64,000 bases of DNA, taken from positions 10,529,562 to 10,593,561 of the forward strand of contig JARUPZ010000020.1 of the NCBI GenBank assembly GCA_031213475.1. Reading direction: 5' to 3'. This document shows, piece after piece, positions 12,855 through 23,804 of the stretch. The notes below the pieces were generated by a model, which ran no database searches, was not told where the DNA came from, and saw nothing but the letters and a program-made list of their open reading frames with translations. Numbering within the stretch: position 1 is the stretch's first letter; the number at the start of each line of letters is the position of its first letter. The translations under genes and the position numbers were made by a program. Source of the DNA: Nereocystis luetkeana. Taxonomy: Eukaryota; Sar; Phaeophyceae; Laminariales; Laminariaceae.

Positions 12855-12950
12855 ACGCGCTGCTACCCTAACATACATGTGGAAGCCACCATCACGCCTG
12901 GAAATACGTTTCATAATAACGTAAATGCTATTGACGCCGGGTGTCCGATG
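12855..12950 (+). pseudogene. Possible inverted relic coil on the opposite strand
   Basis: In one plus-strand frame this intronic segment reads NIHVEATITPGNTFHNNV followed by NAIDAG. It carries the G-N-T-F-x-N-N core, an A-I-D-A-G near-match to A-T-I-D-G-G, and a beta-strand-like preceding segment. There is no matching acceptor or donor, and the strand is opposite to the gene. It may be an inverted duplicate exon in decay, or chance. Confidence 0.3.
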
Positions 12951-13264
12951 GCCCTCCTTCAATAGACGATTGTTTCCAGGTCAGGATCAAGAAACGCTTT
13001 CTAGATAAACCGTTCCAATTGGATCGTCGTTTTCGACCAGGGACTTTCTACTGCATAAGACAAGATACACCATGAAATAACAATACCCGTCAGCCCTCGT
13101 TTATCGTAACTCTAACCCTGTCGGATAAAAACGCACCAGTCGAATGCGCTGGGGTGAAACGACTGACGAAAGCTTCTTCTGCTGTTTCGTTCGCACATTG
13201 CATCGCCTACAGTAGTATAATCCGGCTATACTGTTGACACCATCCGTTCTGAGACTCCTCTTAC

Positions 13265-13348
13265 CTCCGTCAGATTCGGCATTATTGTTGAGAATCGAGG
13301 TGCTGCCCTCGATGTGCAAAGAGGAGTTACCGAACACATATATAGCAC
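13265..13348 (-). CDS. Exon 12: Pmp coil, class B
   Basis: An 84 bp exon coding GAIYVFGNSSLHIEGSTSI followed by LNNNAESDGG, acceptor CTGCCCGCAG|GTGCTATATAT, donor GGAG|GTAAG. Both exon and acceptor match the other class B exons (19598, 16298). The coil keeps the Asn ladder (L-N-N-N). Confidence 0.75.
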
Positions 13349-14366
13349 CTGCGGGCAGGCAACACAGTTAGCATTTATTTTGTCGTTACGGCCGTCATCC
13401 ACCTCGGCGGAGAACGAACACTGCCCCCTCTGCACGATTCAATTTCATGGACTACCCAATACAACTTTTCGCGCCTATAATAATGCTGACATTTGATCGA
13501 TCTTGACTTTGTCGATTAATTATTGACATTCTCTTTTTTGTGTTGTCATACTTAGGGTTAGGTTTGCGATACCCTTCACGACTAACCGCTATTAAATTTT
13601 ACTATTCAGACTAACCCTATCTCGATTGGACCTCCTGCCTGCTGATCGCATTGTGAGATTTCACCTTTAGGGTTGTTCTCGCACGAGACTCAATCGTTGT
13701 TCAAAAGGGTAGCACTAAAAAACTAACGTGCACCTCAATCGAAACGGCTTCCAAACAACAGTTAACTATATATAGCATTTATTTTTCCCGAGGGCTTAAA
13801 ATTGGTAAAACCATATATATATATCGAGAACTAACTGGTTAAGGGATGTATTGCTTGGCATGCAGAGGAAACTTACCGCACGTTTATGAGGCGTGTGAGC
13901 CAAAAAGCGAAATCCTTATACCTGTTCATTGTTCGTTAACATCATCAGATATGTTAGGGACGTTTCCAATGTATTCGCAAAAATGTGATACTTGGCTTTC
14001 TGAATCGGCAATTAATTGGTTTCGCTAGGCTGGCCGCATGTATCGAGACAGGATGAAACTGGCCTATTGAAGCGCTCCCTTCCACAACGCTTTAATGCCC
14101 CCCAAATATCGGTGTACGCCGTTCCCACGTCTGTATACAAGGTATTTTTCTACAAAGATGCTCATAATAATTAGGCATGCGGATGCGAACACCTCACAAT
14201 AAAGCGGTACGGCAACATACACCACACATATCGTGTATCGAGAGCGCATTGTTGATGTATATATCGTAGTCGTAAGTGTCCAAATTACCCTGGTAAGTCA
14301 TTTTGTGTTTGCAACGACAACGAAATCAGGGACAGCGCACCCAGTGTCTGAAGGCATTTTCCTCAC

Positions 14367-14450
14367 CTCCATCGATGGTGGCAGTGTTATTGGCAAAAGT
14401 GATGTTGCCGTCGACCTTTGCCGAGGAATGTTGAGACGCGTAAAGGGCAC
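14367..14450 (-). CDS. Exon 11: Pmp coil, class A
   Basis: An 84 bp exon coding GALYASQHSSAKVDGNITF followed by ANNTATIDGG, acceptor ATCAG|GTGCC, donor GGAG|GTGAG. It shares the V-D-G-N core and the A-T-I-D-G-G ending with the exon at 22993 and starts the last A-B-C triplet (14367, 13265, 11537). The upstream intron contains a TACCAGGTACC-type palindrome at 14606-14626 and an array of three CCCTAA units at 14801-14819. Confidence 0.75.
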
Positions 14451-14800
14451 CTGATAATAGGCCAGCACCGAAAATGGCAATTGCCGGCTTATGAACATAT
14501 TCAGCGCTACGACGGTCTCTGCGGTGCTTCGAAGCTACTGTAGTTTCTGACTCATCTGATAGGATACAGTAGACCACAACGTCATGAAACGTACCAGCAT
14601 AAATGTTACCAGGTACCACCTGGTAATGCCTTTGGCATAGCAACTCCATGCATAAAACTGAATCTCGAACGGAAACTACAGTAGTTGGAACCTATTCTTC
14701 GTCACATTCCTACCCTCTTCTTGCGAGTGCATGCTGTATGGTTTACTGTACGTCATACTCGTTATCGTTTTTAAATCTCGAAGCGGAATATATATATGGA

Positions 14801-14819
14801 AACCCTAACCCTAACCCTA
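14801..14819 (+). repeat. Internal CCCTAA tract
   Basis: AACCCTAACCCTAACCCTA, three TTAGGG-type units on the complementary strand, in an intron. A shorter pair occurs near 21180 and another near 48843. Confidence 0.85.
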
Positions 14820-15050
14820 TGGAAACCCTTTTCTAATATAATGGACGAATACCCTCGAACCCAGTTAGTTTGAGACGGTGCATTCCGATCATGGTCACCG
14901 TCATTGTCAATGTAACTGCCAAGAACTGGAGGGGCTCTGGAATACCAGCGACCCCAGCCCTGTACACGGTTAAGCAATTGAGTTTGAGTGCCTACGGGAG
15001 TATGGCAACACATCTAGCATTGAAACAAGGCATTTCAACGAGAATCTCAC

Positions 15051-15134
15051 CTCCGTTTTCCGCGGCTATGTTGTTGATAAATGAGGTGTTGCCGTTGATG
15101 TTGATAGATGTACCTAAGTAGGCACCTAGGGCAC
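15051..15134 (-). CDS. Exon 10: Pmp coil, class C
   Basis: An 84 bp exon coding GALGAYLGTSININGNTSF followed by INNIAAENGG. The acceptor is CCACCCGCAG|GTGCC. A second AG at 15126 would give a 9-nt shorter exon that also stays in frame. The donor is GGAG|GTGAG. It is the closest relative of the exon at 18958. Confidence 0.75.
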
Positions 15135-15968
15135 CTGCGGGTGGGAACGTTTACATGAACTCAGCACTCTCAGGCTTCGGGAATACTTCGACGATGTCGA
15201 CTCTATCTTATATTTATGTGTAGGTGCGTGCGAGCGAGTGTATTCAAATGCATGCAAAGTACAAGCAACTTTACAGGGAAATGACTGAAATTGACATATG
15301 CAAGTCCAGGTAAGGGCATGCGAATGCATGCAAGAGTCACGGTATCATTTTTCAGCTTCGCAGCAGGCAGCGACCCGTATGCTGTATTGCCTTCTAACAC
15401 AGCGCCCTAGAGTCTTTGCAAGCACAGCGACCGTTTCACAGCGTATTTCTAAGCCCAGCGCCCTAAAGTCGTTTTCGCACACAGCCACGAAGCAGTCTGG
15501 AGTTGGGGTTGGGGTTAGCGCTATTGTCAGAGTTCGAGGTAGAGTTCCATCTTGGGGTTGGTTGTGGAAAGAGTGGCTGCAGTGTGGCCGGCACCAACTC
15601 GAGCACAGGAAACAACAAACAAGCAAAAGGAAAACTGGCTGAAATAGTCGCCGGAAGATATGAACCCATCGAATCGGTCGTCTGCATTTTTTTTATCTTC
15701 TTTTTTCTCGCAAAAGGCGCCTTTCGCCAACGTGTGAAATAGCAACCAACTTGCAGTCAGTTTGGATGCAAGTTGCATGAACGTTCGTGCACTTACTTGC
15801 ATAAGTACGTCAACGCACTTGAACGCACTTAGATGCAAAGTTTCAAGCATCACGCAAGTTTTAGGACACTCGCATGCAACTTGCATAAACTTTGGTGCAA
15901 GTGTAGGCAGTTCCATGGAATTTCGTTCAGGCTTGCATGCATCTATCTGTCATAAAAATCAAAATATA

Positions 15969-15984
15969 TACCAGGTACCTGGTA
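15969..15984. repeat. Perfect TACCAGGTACCTGGTA palindrome
   Basis: One of three perfect copies of this 16 bp palindrome in the window, here in an intron of the beta-helix gene. Confidence 0.9.
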
Positions 15985-16297
15985 CGAAGCTCAAGTAAAT
16001 CGTACTACATACCGCGACGCGGGTCAATGCCGTAATCCATCGTATACCCAACGATGCCGATTGCCCGAAGACAATGCCATACTGAAAGCAGATGCTTACC
16101 GGGACTTAATGGAAACCATGTACACTTGAAATTATACCAGTACCCCTGTCGTGCCTCCATTGACAATCAATCATCGAACGAGCTACAGCAACGTATCTCA
16201 AGACGAGTGATTCTACATTTGGAGGCTTGTATTCCTACATAATAACGAAAAACCCGGCGGTAAGTATGATATCGAGATGACGTCCATGGCGTCTTAC

Positions 16298-16381
16298 CTC
16301 CGTCATTTTTGGCAGAGTTGTCGCGAGTGGATGCGCTGCCTTCGATTTGAATGGAGCAGCTAGTGAAAAGATATATAGCAC
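16298..16381 (-). CDS. Exon 9: Pmp coil, class B
   Basis: An 84 bp exon coding GAIYLFTSCSIQIEGSAST followed by RDNSAKNDGG, with the class B acceptor CTACCCGCAG|GTGCTATATAT and donor GGAG|GTAAG. The aromatic F at the usual G-N-x-x-F position is lost (A-S-T-R). The exon otherwise parallels those at 19598 and 13265, including the intron side. Confidence 0.75.
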
Positions 16382-17025
16382 CTGCGGGTAGGCAAGGTTA
16401 GTCGTGAGGGTCTTCCGCCCATCCGACGAAACACGTGGACGGTGGCCCATGAACGACCCAGTGTATCTATACGAAGAAAAATGATGATACGGGGTGAAGG
16501 ACAATATCGCTAATGTATTGGTAGCAGGTTGGCATATCAATATAGATGACGGTCTGGGGGTGATCCAAGTCGGTGCTTTTTATCGGGTTTGAAGGGAATT
16601 CAACCATTTTCCGTACTTGTGATGTACACAGGCTCGTCTAAGCTACACTCATGACCAACGGAAGTTCATGCGTCTTAGGCATGACCACTCATGCACGTCG
16701 TACTGCAGACGACCCGCCAATGCCACACCATAATGGTGTTTGCGCTTGCTTCTTCACACCAGCAACAACACCGCGTTACATCTATCGAGGTACACAATAT
16801 AAAAAAAGTGGACAATTTCTTCGACGGGGCCCACTGACCCCAATAAAGACCACTGCCTCGTAGCGTTTCTGGAGAATAATCAAAAGCGATAACTCCCGCG
16901 CTAGCACCTACCAGGTATGTAACTTCACACGCTCGTAGTGCACGGCAGGAATGCATTTTATGTCCTCCAAGAAGAGCTGAACAGCAGCATTATTATAGCA
17001 CAATCTTGGTCAACAGTTTCCTCAC

Positions 17026-17109
17026 CGCCTTGCAAGCCGGCCAAGTTTTTGTAAAACTTGCTGTTGTCGCCGACCTTGATGGAGGAGCTATGAAAAGCGC
17101 ACAGGGCAC
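17026..17109 (-). CDS. Exon 8: Pmp coil, divergent class A
   Basis: An 84 bp exon coding GALCAFHSSSIKVGDNSKF followed by YKNLAGLQGG. Its donor is GGCG|GTGAG instead of GGAG, still restoring Gly-Gly at the junction. Tyr-Ala is replaced by Cys-Ala and the core glycine is shifted (V-G-D-N), making it the most divergent intact coil. It interrupts the A-B-C order as an extra A-like exon. Confidence 0.65.
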
Positions 17110-17624
17110 CTGAAGGTACACCAAATGAGGCCGAACGGATATTAATTTCTTCTCAACAAATTTAGCGGCACGACAGACTGTACGCTGATTCGGAATTATG
17201 CTGTTGTCCCTCCCGTAGAATGCACTATACCACAGGAGAGCGGTGAAGAATAAAAAAATGGCAATGACGTGGGCTATCCCGGGAGTAAATCAGCTATGTG
17301 CGCGGGGCAAAGCGTTGTTAGAGAGGGTTTTAAAGCGGATACAATTTGGCTACCTTCAGTGGATTCTGGAAAGTGCGCTTAGCTAACGCCACGCACAATA
17401 CACTCATGGTACAGGCTATGCGCCGGGGGCTGCGTGGATACTGGATACTGAGGCTATGCGTGTGTGAAATAGAAAGACAGCGAACCAAAGCCCACAGGCC
17501 AGACTCCCGGGGAACGAAATATTGTGAGACTGCGCCTTTTATCGAAACTGTTAGCCGCAGGTGATTTGTGCTGGTCAAGGGACTAAAAGCGGTGAAGTGA
17601 CTGAATATTCCGGACGTTGCTCAC

Positions 17625-17708
17625 CTCCGTGGAACCCGGCAGAATTATCCCCAAATATACTGTCGCCATAGACGTCTATAGAGGAGCTCTCGGAAGCGTA
17701 TAGTGCCC
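17625..17708 (-). CDS. Exon 7: Pmp coil, class A
   Basis: An 84 bp exon coding GALYASESSSIDVYGDSIF followed by GDNSAGFHGG. The acceptor reads GCCAG|GGGCAC, so the first two exon bases are GG rather than GT, but the rebuilt codon is still glycine. The donor is GGAG|GTGAG. Asp replaces Asn in the inward-facing ladder position twice (G-D-S, G-D-N). Confidence 0.75.
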
Positions 17709-18136
17709 CTGGCGATAGGAAACGGGCATTGTAGGAGTTCTTATCACACGAACGGTAGGGTGAGGACGGTCTGTACACGACTCCGGAGCCATATTCAACA
17801 CACCCGCCACAATGTATGTGCCAATCGGAGAAGGACTGAAAGTTATTTATTTGGGGTATTACTCGTTTGGGTGTGATGGTTCACGAACGAAACGCTGACG
17901 AAAGGGGCCTTGAAATGGGAAATATCTTTTGCACCTGCTCTGGTTCAAGATGTTGCACCCTCTTCTAGACACAGCTTGTAGCGCGGATCCGCCACAACAA
18001 CCACCAACGGCACAGACAGTGCGTATCTAGGCTACATGCTAAAGCATCAGGCAGTATACTACTGACTGCTCATCGGCAACAAAGTCGTTTACAGGAGGTA
18101 GGTCCAATATGCAGCTCAATTCGTCAGTGCTCAGTA

Positions 18137-18241
18137 TTACGGGGGAACATAGTTAATAGGACCCATGGTATACATAAAAACCTTTATAGTTACTCATTTT
18201 TACTAACAGTATTTGGTCCTATTATCTATAGTCCCCCGTAA
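18137..18241. mobile_element. TA-flanked MITE (Tc1/mariner-like), copy 1
   Basis: The ends TTACGGGGGAACATAG...TAATAGGACC and GGTCCTATTATCTATAG...CCCCGTAA are inverted repeats of about 35 bp, bounded by TA at 18135-18136 and 18242-18243. The internal part is AT-rich with a TTTTTACTAACA phrase. It is intronic and has no coding capacity. Confidence 0.75.
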
Positions 18242-18744
18242 TAGCATGAAGCACTATTGACGTAAGAACATGATATACAATGTTATGCGGTCAATCTACA
18301 TTACGTGCCAGATGCTATATACTTGGTATATGAGTAGTATAGTCTGGCAGCCGCAGTGTGGTGAAACTGATTCCTGCTAGGCAGGCGGTACAATCCAGCG
18401 CGTAGTCGAACGCAAAAAACACCTTACGAGAAGTATTCGTCGGGCGATTGCCGATAGCATTTTTTCTCCAGGAGCAATCACCAAAAATCATTGCTGTGGT
18501 CGACCAGTACACGGACCCGTGATAGGGTAGATCTAGATGTAGAGACGAAAGGGTTGAAGATAGTTCTAAAAGCCACCTAGACCACAACATATTCTGCTCA
18601 ACTCGTTTTTATATTTTAAATATCAATTTCCTTTGTTTAGGCCCACAGAGAGCCACCTTTCATAGTAATATATATATATATTATATTCGGCACGAAGCTC
18701 TACAGCCCGCCTATCAGTGGCATGTGCCAAATATCTAGACTAGC

Positions 18745-18805
18745 ACCTCCGCCAGGATGTTACACGTGGACACTCCGACAAAAGGTTTTGCGCCTCGACG
18801 TGTAT
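18745..18805 (-). pseudogene. Decayed class C coil fragment
   Basis: Plus-strand sequence from CTCCGCCAGG onward follows the layout of the exon at 18958: an AAAAGGT-TTTGC block, then a GACGT block at matching spacing. It has a TAA in the reading frame and no clean acceptor. It looks like a partial duplicate of a neighbouring coil exon. Similarity is short and was judged by eye. Confidence 0.25.
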
Positions 18806-18957
18806 CTACCGTGCAAAAAGCCTGTCCAAAGCCGATACCATATCAAACCTGTGGACACGAAATATCCGGATACTCATTTTTGACAGACGGACACTTAAAA
18901 GCTGACGATGGCCACCGAAAACGTCAATGAAACAGCGCATGTTCAGGGGGTTCTCAC

Positions 18958-19041
18958 CTCCGCTTTGCGTGGCTACGTTGTGAACAAATGAGGTGTTGCC
19001 TTTGACGTTGATGGCAGCGTTTATATACGCACCCATGGCAC
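18958..19041 (-). CDS. Exon 6: Pmp coil, class C
   Basis: An 84 bp exon coding GAMGAYINAAINVKGNTSF followed by VHNVATQSGG, with a CCCGCAG|GTGCC acceptor and GGAG|GTGAG donor. The G-A-Y-[IL] loop and I-N-[VI]-x-G-N-T-S-F core are shared with the exon at 15051 and define class C. About 150 bp further downstream (18745-18805) a decayed copy of the same pattern is visible. Confidence 0.75.
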
Positions 19042-19597
19042 CTGCGGGTTGGCAATTTCGCGTGTCAGTGTTCTCAGCCTACAGGTGTATAACCCGAAGA
19101 CCATGCCCCACGTGCCTCTTCTAATAATACTTGGTTACACGCCGTATGTCATGTGTATAAACCAGATACATTTCGATCCCCGGAATCGCCTCGCGAATGG
19201 CATGCGTGCGGTTTCGGTTCCTTCTCCACATACATGGCTTATTATGCCAAGCTTCGAAAAAACATTTTGGATGCATCTTCTCGGGTACATTACACAGCGT
19301 ATCATCCACCGTCGAGCGTGTCAATGCCGAAAGCTATTAATAATACATAACGGCGCTGGGTACTCGCAGTTAACACTGAACTACATGGCTGGTTACTGGG
19401 ATTTCAGTAGAATCGTGTCTACTTTGGCCGATGTACGTGCTATTGCCGTAACGTTATTGACGAGCTATAGAAAAATGTGAAATAAGGGAAGTCTACTACT
19501 GTACTGTTGACATCTATAAGTCTTCAATGCGGGAATTAATCCCGCTGTACACTCGTACTATGACATATATATGTGTCAAGTTGGAGACGCTACGTAC

Positions 19598-19681
19598 CTC
19601 CGTCATCTTCGGCAGTGTTGCTGGCAAAAGAGGTGCTGCCGGCGATTTTGATGGAAGAGCTGCTATACACATATATAGCAC
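19598..19681 (-). CDS. Exon 5: Pmp coil, class B
   Basis: An 84 bp exon coding GAIYVYSSSSIKIAGSTSF followed by ASNTAEDDGG. It is preceded by a CTACCCGCAG acceptor shared with the exons at 16298 and 13265 (CTGCCCGCAG there). The GAIY start, I-x-G-S core and x-D-D/N-D-G-G ending define class B. The donor is GGAG|GTACG, a weaker +3 context than the usual GTGAG. Confidence 0.75.
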
Positions 19682-20674
19682 CTGCGGGTAGCGATAGCAT
19701 TTTACGTCAGCGGTTTCAGTCCAACTGACGGAGCATGCGCGTGTCGGCCTGAGCACGACTCAGCTATCTATCATCTGCATAAACACACACCCACACTACA
19801 ATATAATATAGCTCACAAGAAATTCCACTGCTGCTACGGAAAAAAGCTGGGGTTAGGATTTCTATTGCAGCAACGGACTATGTAGGCACGCTTCGATTTG
19901 GGTTCGAACTGTAACTCTTGCGTGTATCCACACTTACTTGTGTGATACACTACACCACTAGGCTGGAATCAAGACAACGGGGAGAATGCCATTCTGCCCG
20001 AGGGATGAGCACATATCCCCGCCTTTCAGAATACTTCCCGATAGTACGAGCTCATCAATGCCTGACACCGTCTGGACATCATAAGCGCGCCCGATATAGT
20101 ATTACGTTGATGTTATGCAAGGCGTTGCTTACCGTACAACACGCTAGCGATAACACACTCCCTGGACGACTTTCCGAGCCTAGTTTCTCCAAACCAAGGG
20201 CGGCGCACACGACGAAAATGACGGCGTCGGAACGATTTGGTCGAGGTATTTCCATACGCCCATCGCTCAGTCTTTGCCCGCTCCCTGTCGTCGAGAAAAC
20301 AGGCTTTTACATTTATTTGCCCTGCTACGGTGTGTTACTAGGATGTATGCCATGCTACATTAGTGCTTGCTCTCACAGAAGGTGCAGGTAGCACCGGCGT
20401 TGCTGGCAGTGTCCAGGCGTGCTACGACACACCCGAAACAAGTAGCACCGGTTTCTAAGAATACAGTGAAAACAACAGGGTACTGCTCTGCTGTTCCTCC
20501 GATGAGGCAGTGGCCGTAAACAAATCCACGGACTACGTGTGTGAAGAGCGACTCATATGTTGTGATATTGCTCTCGGTATCGAAATTGTATGTAACCAAG
20601 TAACGAAGACCAAATTTAGGTATGTCAAGCGACAAGAACAGGTTGGTATTTCGAAATCCCAAGACCCTTCTCAC

Positions 20675-20758
20675 CTCCGATGTTGCCGGCAGCGTTGTTG
20701 CTGAAACTGCTGTTGCCGTCGACTTCAATGGAAGAATGCGTCGATGCGTACAGAGCAC
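20675..20758 (-). CDS. Exon 4: Pmp coil, class A
   Basis: An 84 bp exon coding GALYASTHSSIEVDGNSSF followed by SNNAAGNIGG. The donor is GGAG|GTGAG. The acceptor (TATTTAG|GTGCT) is less pyrimidine-rich than its neighbours, yet the frame and coil are intact. The I-E-V-D-G-N core places it in class A. It heads the first A-B-C triplet (20675, 19598, 18958). Confidence 0.75.
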
Positions 20759-22992
20759 CTAAATAAATACAGTAACGGATAATGTAAGTGCTATTGCCAC
20801 ACCTTGCGTGTAGTGTGGCGACCGCCTATTATTACCTCGAAGCCAGGTACACAAAGTCCGGTATGATTGATGCTTCGGGTACGCATGGCGACGTGTTGTC
20901 GAGCTGGGCATTGAACCGTAGACGTATTTTGAATATCTCGCCTATGGACATGGCATAAATAAACACGAAGCTAACACGTGAAACAACGTCAACTGGGACG
21001 CAGTGAGTTGCGACATTCTGTCTCAAGTTTATGAACGGAGTGCCCACTTGTAGTATTGTTGTGGACGTGCTAATCCAGGGGGTTGGCGCGAGCCGCTGGT
21101 ACGGGGGCTAGCAAACTGCACTCGGAAAAATATATCGTGTTGAAAAGCGACACTTTCTGGGCGAGGACGAAGAAGGTTGCCCTAACCCTAAGTTTCCAGC
21201 GAGGTACGAGCCTCGCTCTTTGTGCCTTGTCGAGCTCGAAATGAGTAAAGCTGCTCTCCCGCTATCTCTATGCAATCAACATGAGTATCAACGAGTACCT
21301 GCTCAATAGGCAAACCTGGCAACGGATATAAAGTGTCCCGACCTGGTTTTGCTCTACCAGGCATCGACGGAAGGACATGTATGTGTCGTTGGTTGTGAAA
21401 CAAGTTTTTTGGAACAACAAAAATGTAAAGCGATTTTCTCATGCCAAGAATTTGGTGTATCACTCTTCCTGGACCCGCAGAGTTTGCTACCTGGTACGAA
21501 CTTCGAAGTACTGTAGGCACGTACGGCCCCATGCTGAGATCAAGCACCCCGCTCTTCAGCGTTCCGAAGGGGGGAGAGGTGTTTGCTTAGATTGGGTAGG
21601 GAATTGGCTGACCGTTTACCAGTAGTAGCAACACAGACTAAGACATTATTAACGGTACGTTGTGCGTATGTGGTGCGTGATGAGCTGTTTACGTTTATGC
21701 ACGCGTGTGGGCTGTGCATCTGTGACGTGTAATGAGCTGGATACTTACGTGGATGCATAAAAACATGTTTGCATATTTGACGAGTGATGCGTTGTTTACT
21801 TACATGTATATACATGCGCATGTTCGCTTGTGAGCGAGTGGGGTTATAAATATTCGTGATATATACGTATAAGAGATCGGTGATAGGTGATGACAGGTAT
21901 AGTGTGGGATGAGATTTGTGTGTTACGGTTTGTTTTCGCACGTTTACATGTATGTATGCGTATAGTCGCATGCTGATAATAGCGTGAAGTATGCCGCTCA
22001 TACAAATGCTTTTGCTCTGTTCCCTGTAGAAAACAGTACGCCCTAGAATGCACCCGATGCTCTCTAGGAAACTTGGAATACACGGGGCATGGTTTTCGTG
22101 TTAAACGTGTGCGGGTGTACTAGGCGCGGAGTGGAAATACACGTGTATGCACAGGATGGAGAGAAAATATGCAATGACAGTAAGGACAACACATTGTGGC
22201 AGACGGTTTTAGTCAGAGGTTGATTTTCTCCCCGATAGTAGACAACAACACGCCACCATAAAAACGACACCATTTCTGCGGAAGACTTGTTTGATAAGAT
22301 TGTGGTTGACTACCACTCACTGTGAAGCATGGCACGAAGTCAACATTGACGTGGAACGTTAAGTCTTACGGTATCCGAGGTGTGGAGTCTTGTGATGGAG
22401 GATATATCTTTCTTCCTATCGAAGTTCATGACCAGGAAACTAGCAGTAGTAGTAGCAATTTTACACTACGTTGTAACAGCAATGCAAACAAAAACATTTC
22501 TGTGTCGGCGACGATTCAACGGTTCGTGCATTCTCCACTGCAAATCCTGGAAGCCCCTCGCGCCCATGAGCACTCCCACACATGAGCATTGTGTTGTTGA
22601 GTTCATGTCTTGTTTCCAGATCTCTCGAATGCCAGACACTATATCAACCGGTTTGGGCTGGACAATCAAAGATTGTATTCGAATACGAAATATGTTTCGA
22701 GGCCATGGCAGAGAGACAACAATTATCGCAGTTCGTGTGGAGAGTGCCGACGTTCCACGGGGTTCAGGCATACTTTGTATATCTATTGCACAAATGGTCT
22801 GGGAGTGATAGGGCTATTTATTTTACGGCACACTGGCTCTGATTTCGACCATTTCCTAGGTTTCGCGGTGAATGAGCTGAAGCAAGAAGGTCAACGTTGC
22901 TTTTCTATCGCTGCGTATTCTAGGTTGGGTTTTAGACGCGAAACGACAGGGGGCAGGAGGGCCTTTTGTATCATCATCAAGACGTTCCTCAC

Positions 22993-23076
22993 CTCCGTCA
23001 ATCGTGGCAACATTGTTGCCGAATATGCTGTTGCCGTCGACTTCGACATAAGAACTTGCAGAAGCGTACAGGGCAC
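22993..23076 (-). CDS. Exon 3: Pmp coil, class A
   Basis: An 84 bp exon coding GALYASASSYVEVDGNSIF followed by GNNVATIDGG. The acceptor is TCCAG|GTGCC and the donor GGAG|GTGAG. The V-D-G-N core and the A-T-I-D-G-G ending match the exon at 14367 closely, which defines a class A coil. The intron on the 5' side (23077-24604) carries the relic exon at 23706 and a TA-flanked MITE. Confidence 0.75.
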
Positions 23077-23294
23077 CTGGACATAGACAACGGACACTGT
23101 CAGTCTCCTCGTCCCAACACGCATAGCGCCACGATGGCCCAAGTGGTACTTATATTCCCGGTTTTCAGCGCACCCGGTTCGCAACACAAAGTTACAAATT
23201 CACGGGCAGCAGTGGTCTCGATGACGCACGTACGCACAATAATACGTATCGAAAGGGGATTTGAACTGGAAGCATTGGTAATGCCTCTGTTCAA

Positions 23295-23402
23295 TTACGG
23301 GTAACCATATTAAAGAGGACCTACTTACGTGAAAGGCAAAAACTATATATTTCCCTGTTTTTACTAACAATAATAAGTCCTATTTACTATGGTTCCTTGT
23401 AA
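23295..23402. mobile_element. TA-flanked MITE, copy 2
   Basis: It begins TTACGGGTAACCATATTAAA and ends AAGTCCTATTTACTATGGTT then CCTTGTAA. It shares the internal TTTTTACTAACAATA phrase with 18137-18241 at about 75% identity. The right flank is TA; the left flank is AA, so one target base has changed. Confidence 0.7.
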
Positions 23403-23705
23403 TAGCTCTAGAAAATGCGATTCGCTACATTGGTATGATGGTCGTGAACCTAGCGACGTTCGGTCACTATTCCTATACACCATATTACACGGGATCGTGG
23501 AATGTCCGAAACCCTTTCCTTATATACTGAGGATTCTCAGGCCATGGGCACGATAACCGTGTCACCACGGTCGGTGCTGCGGGCGTTGACAATCCGGACC
23601 ACATTCGTACATGCGACGGAGCTAAAACCAAACACAATGACTTGACGAGTTTGCCGAGGTCGACAATGATCTTTGCCCATAAACAATGTATTTCCAGGTA
23701 TCTTA

Positions 23706-23804
23706 CCCCGGGCTGACCTGGCTTTGTTAACAGCAAAATATAAGCTGCCGTCGAGTTTCGTAGGATGAGTATCCTACATATCTAGACCACCTACGGGTAG
23801 GGAG
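23706..23804 (-). pseudogene. Relic coil exon with in-frame stop
   Basis: A plausible acceptor (CGTAG|GTGG) and donor (GGG|GTAAG) bracket about 99 bp that aligns loosely to a coil: a 'KLDGSLYFAVNKA' stretch takes the place of x-V-x-G-N-x-x-F-x-x-N-x-A. An in-frame TAG five codons in would truncate the protein. It lies between two intact exons of the same gene. I read it as a decayed exon that splicing now skips, but a chance resemblance is possible. Confidence 0.4.

Noticed and set aside
19880-19930. GGGTTCGAACTG B-box-like sequence
   Set aside because: No A box, no acceptor stem and no 5-bp T stem, so no tRNA can be built around it.
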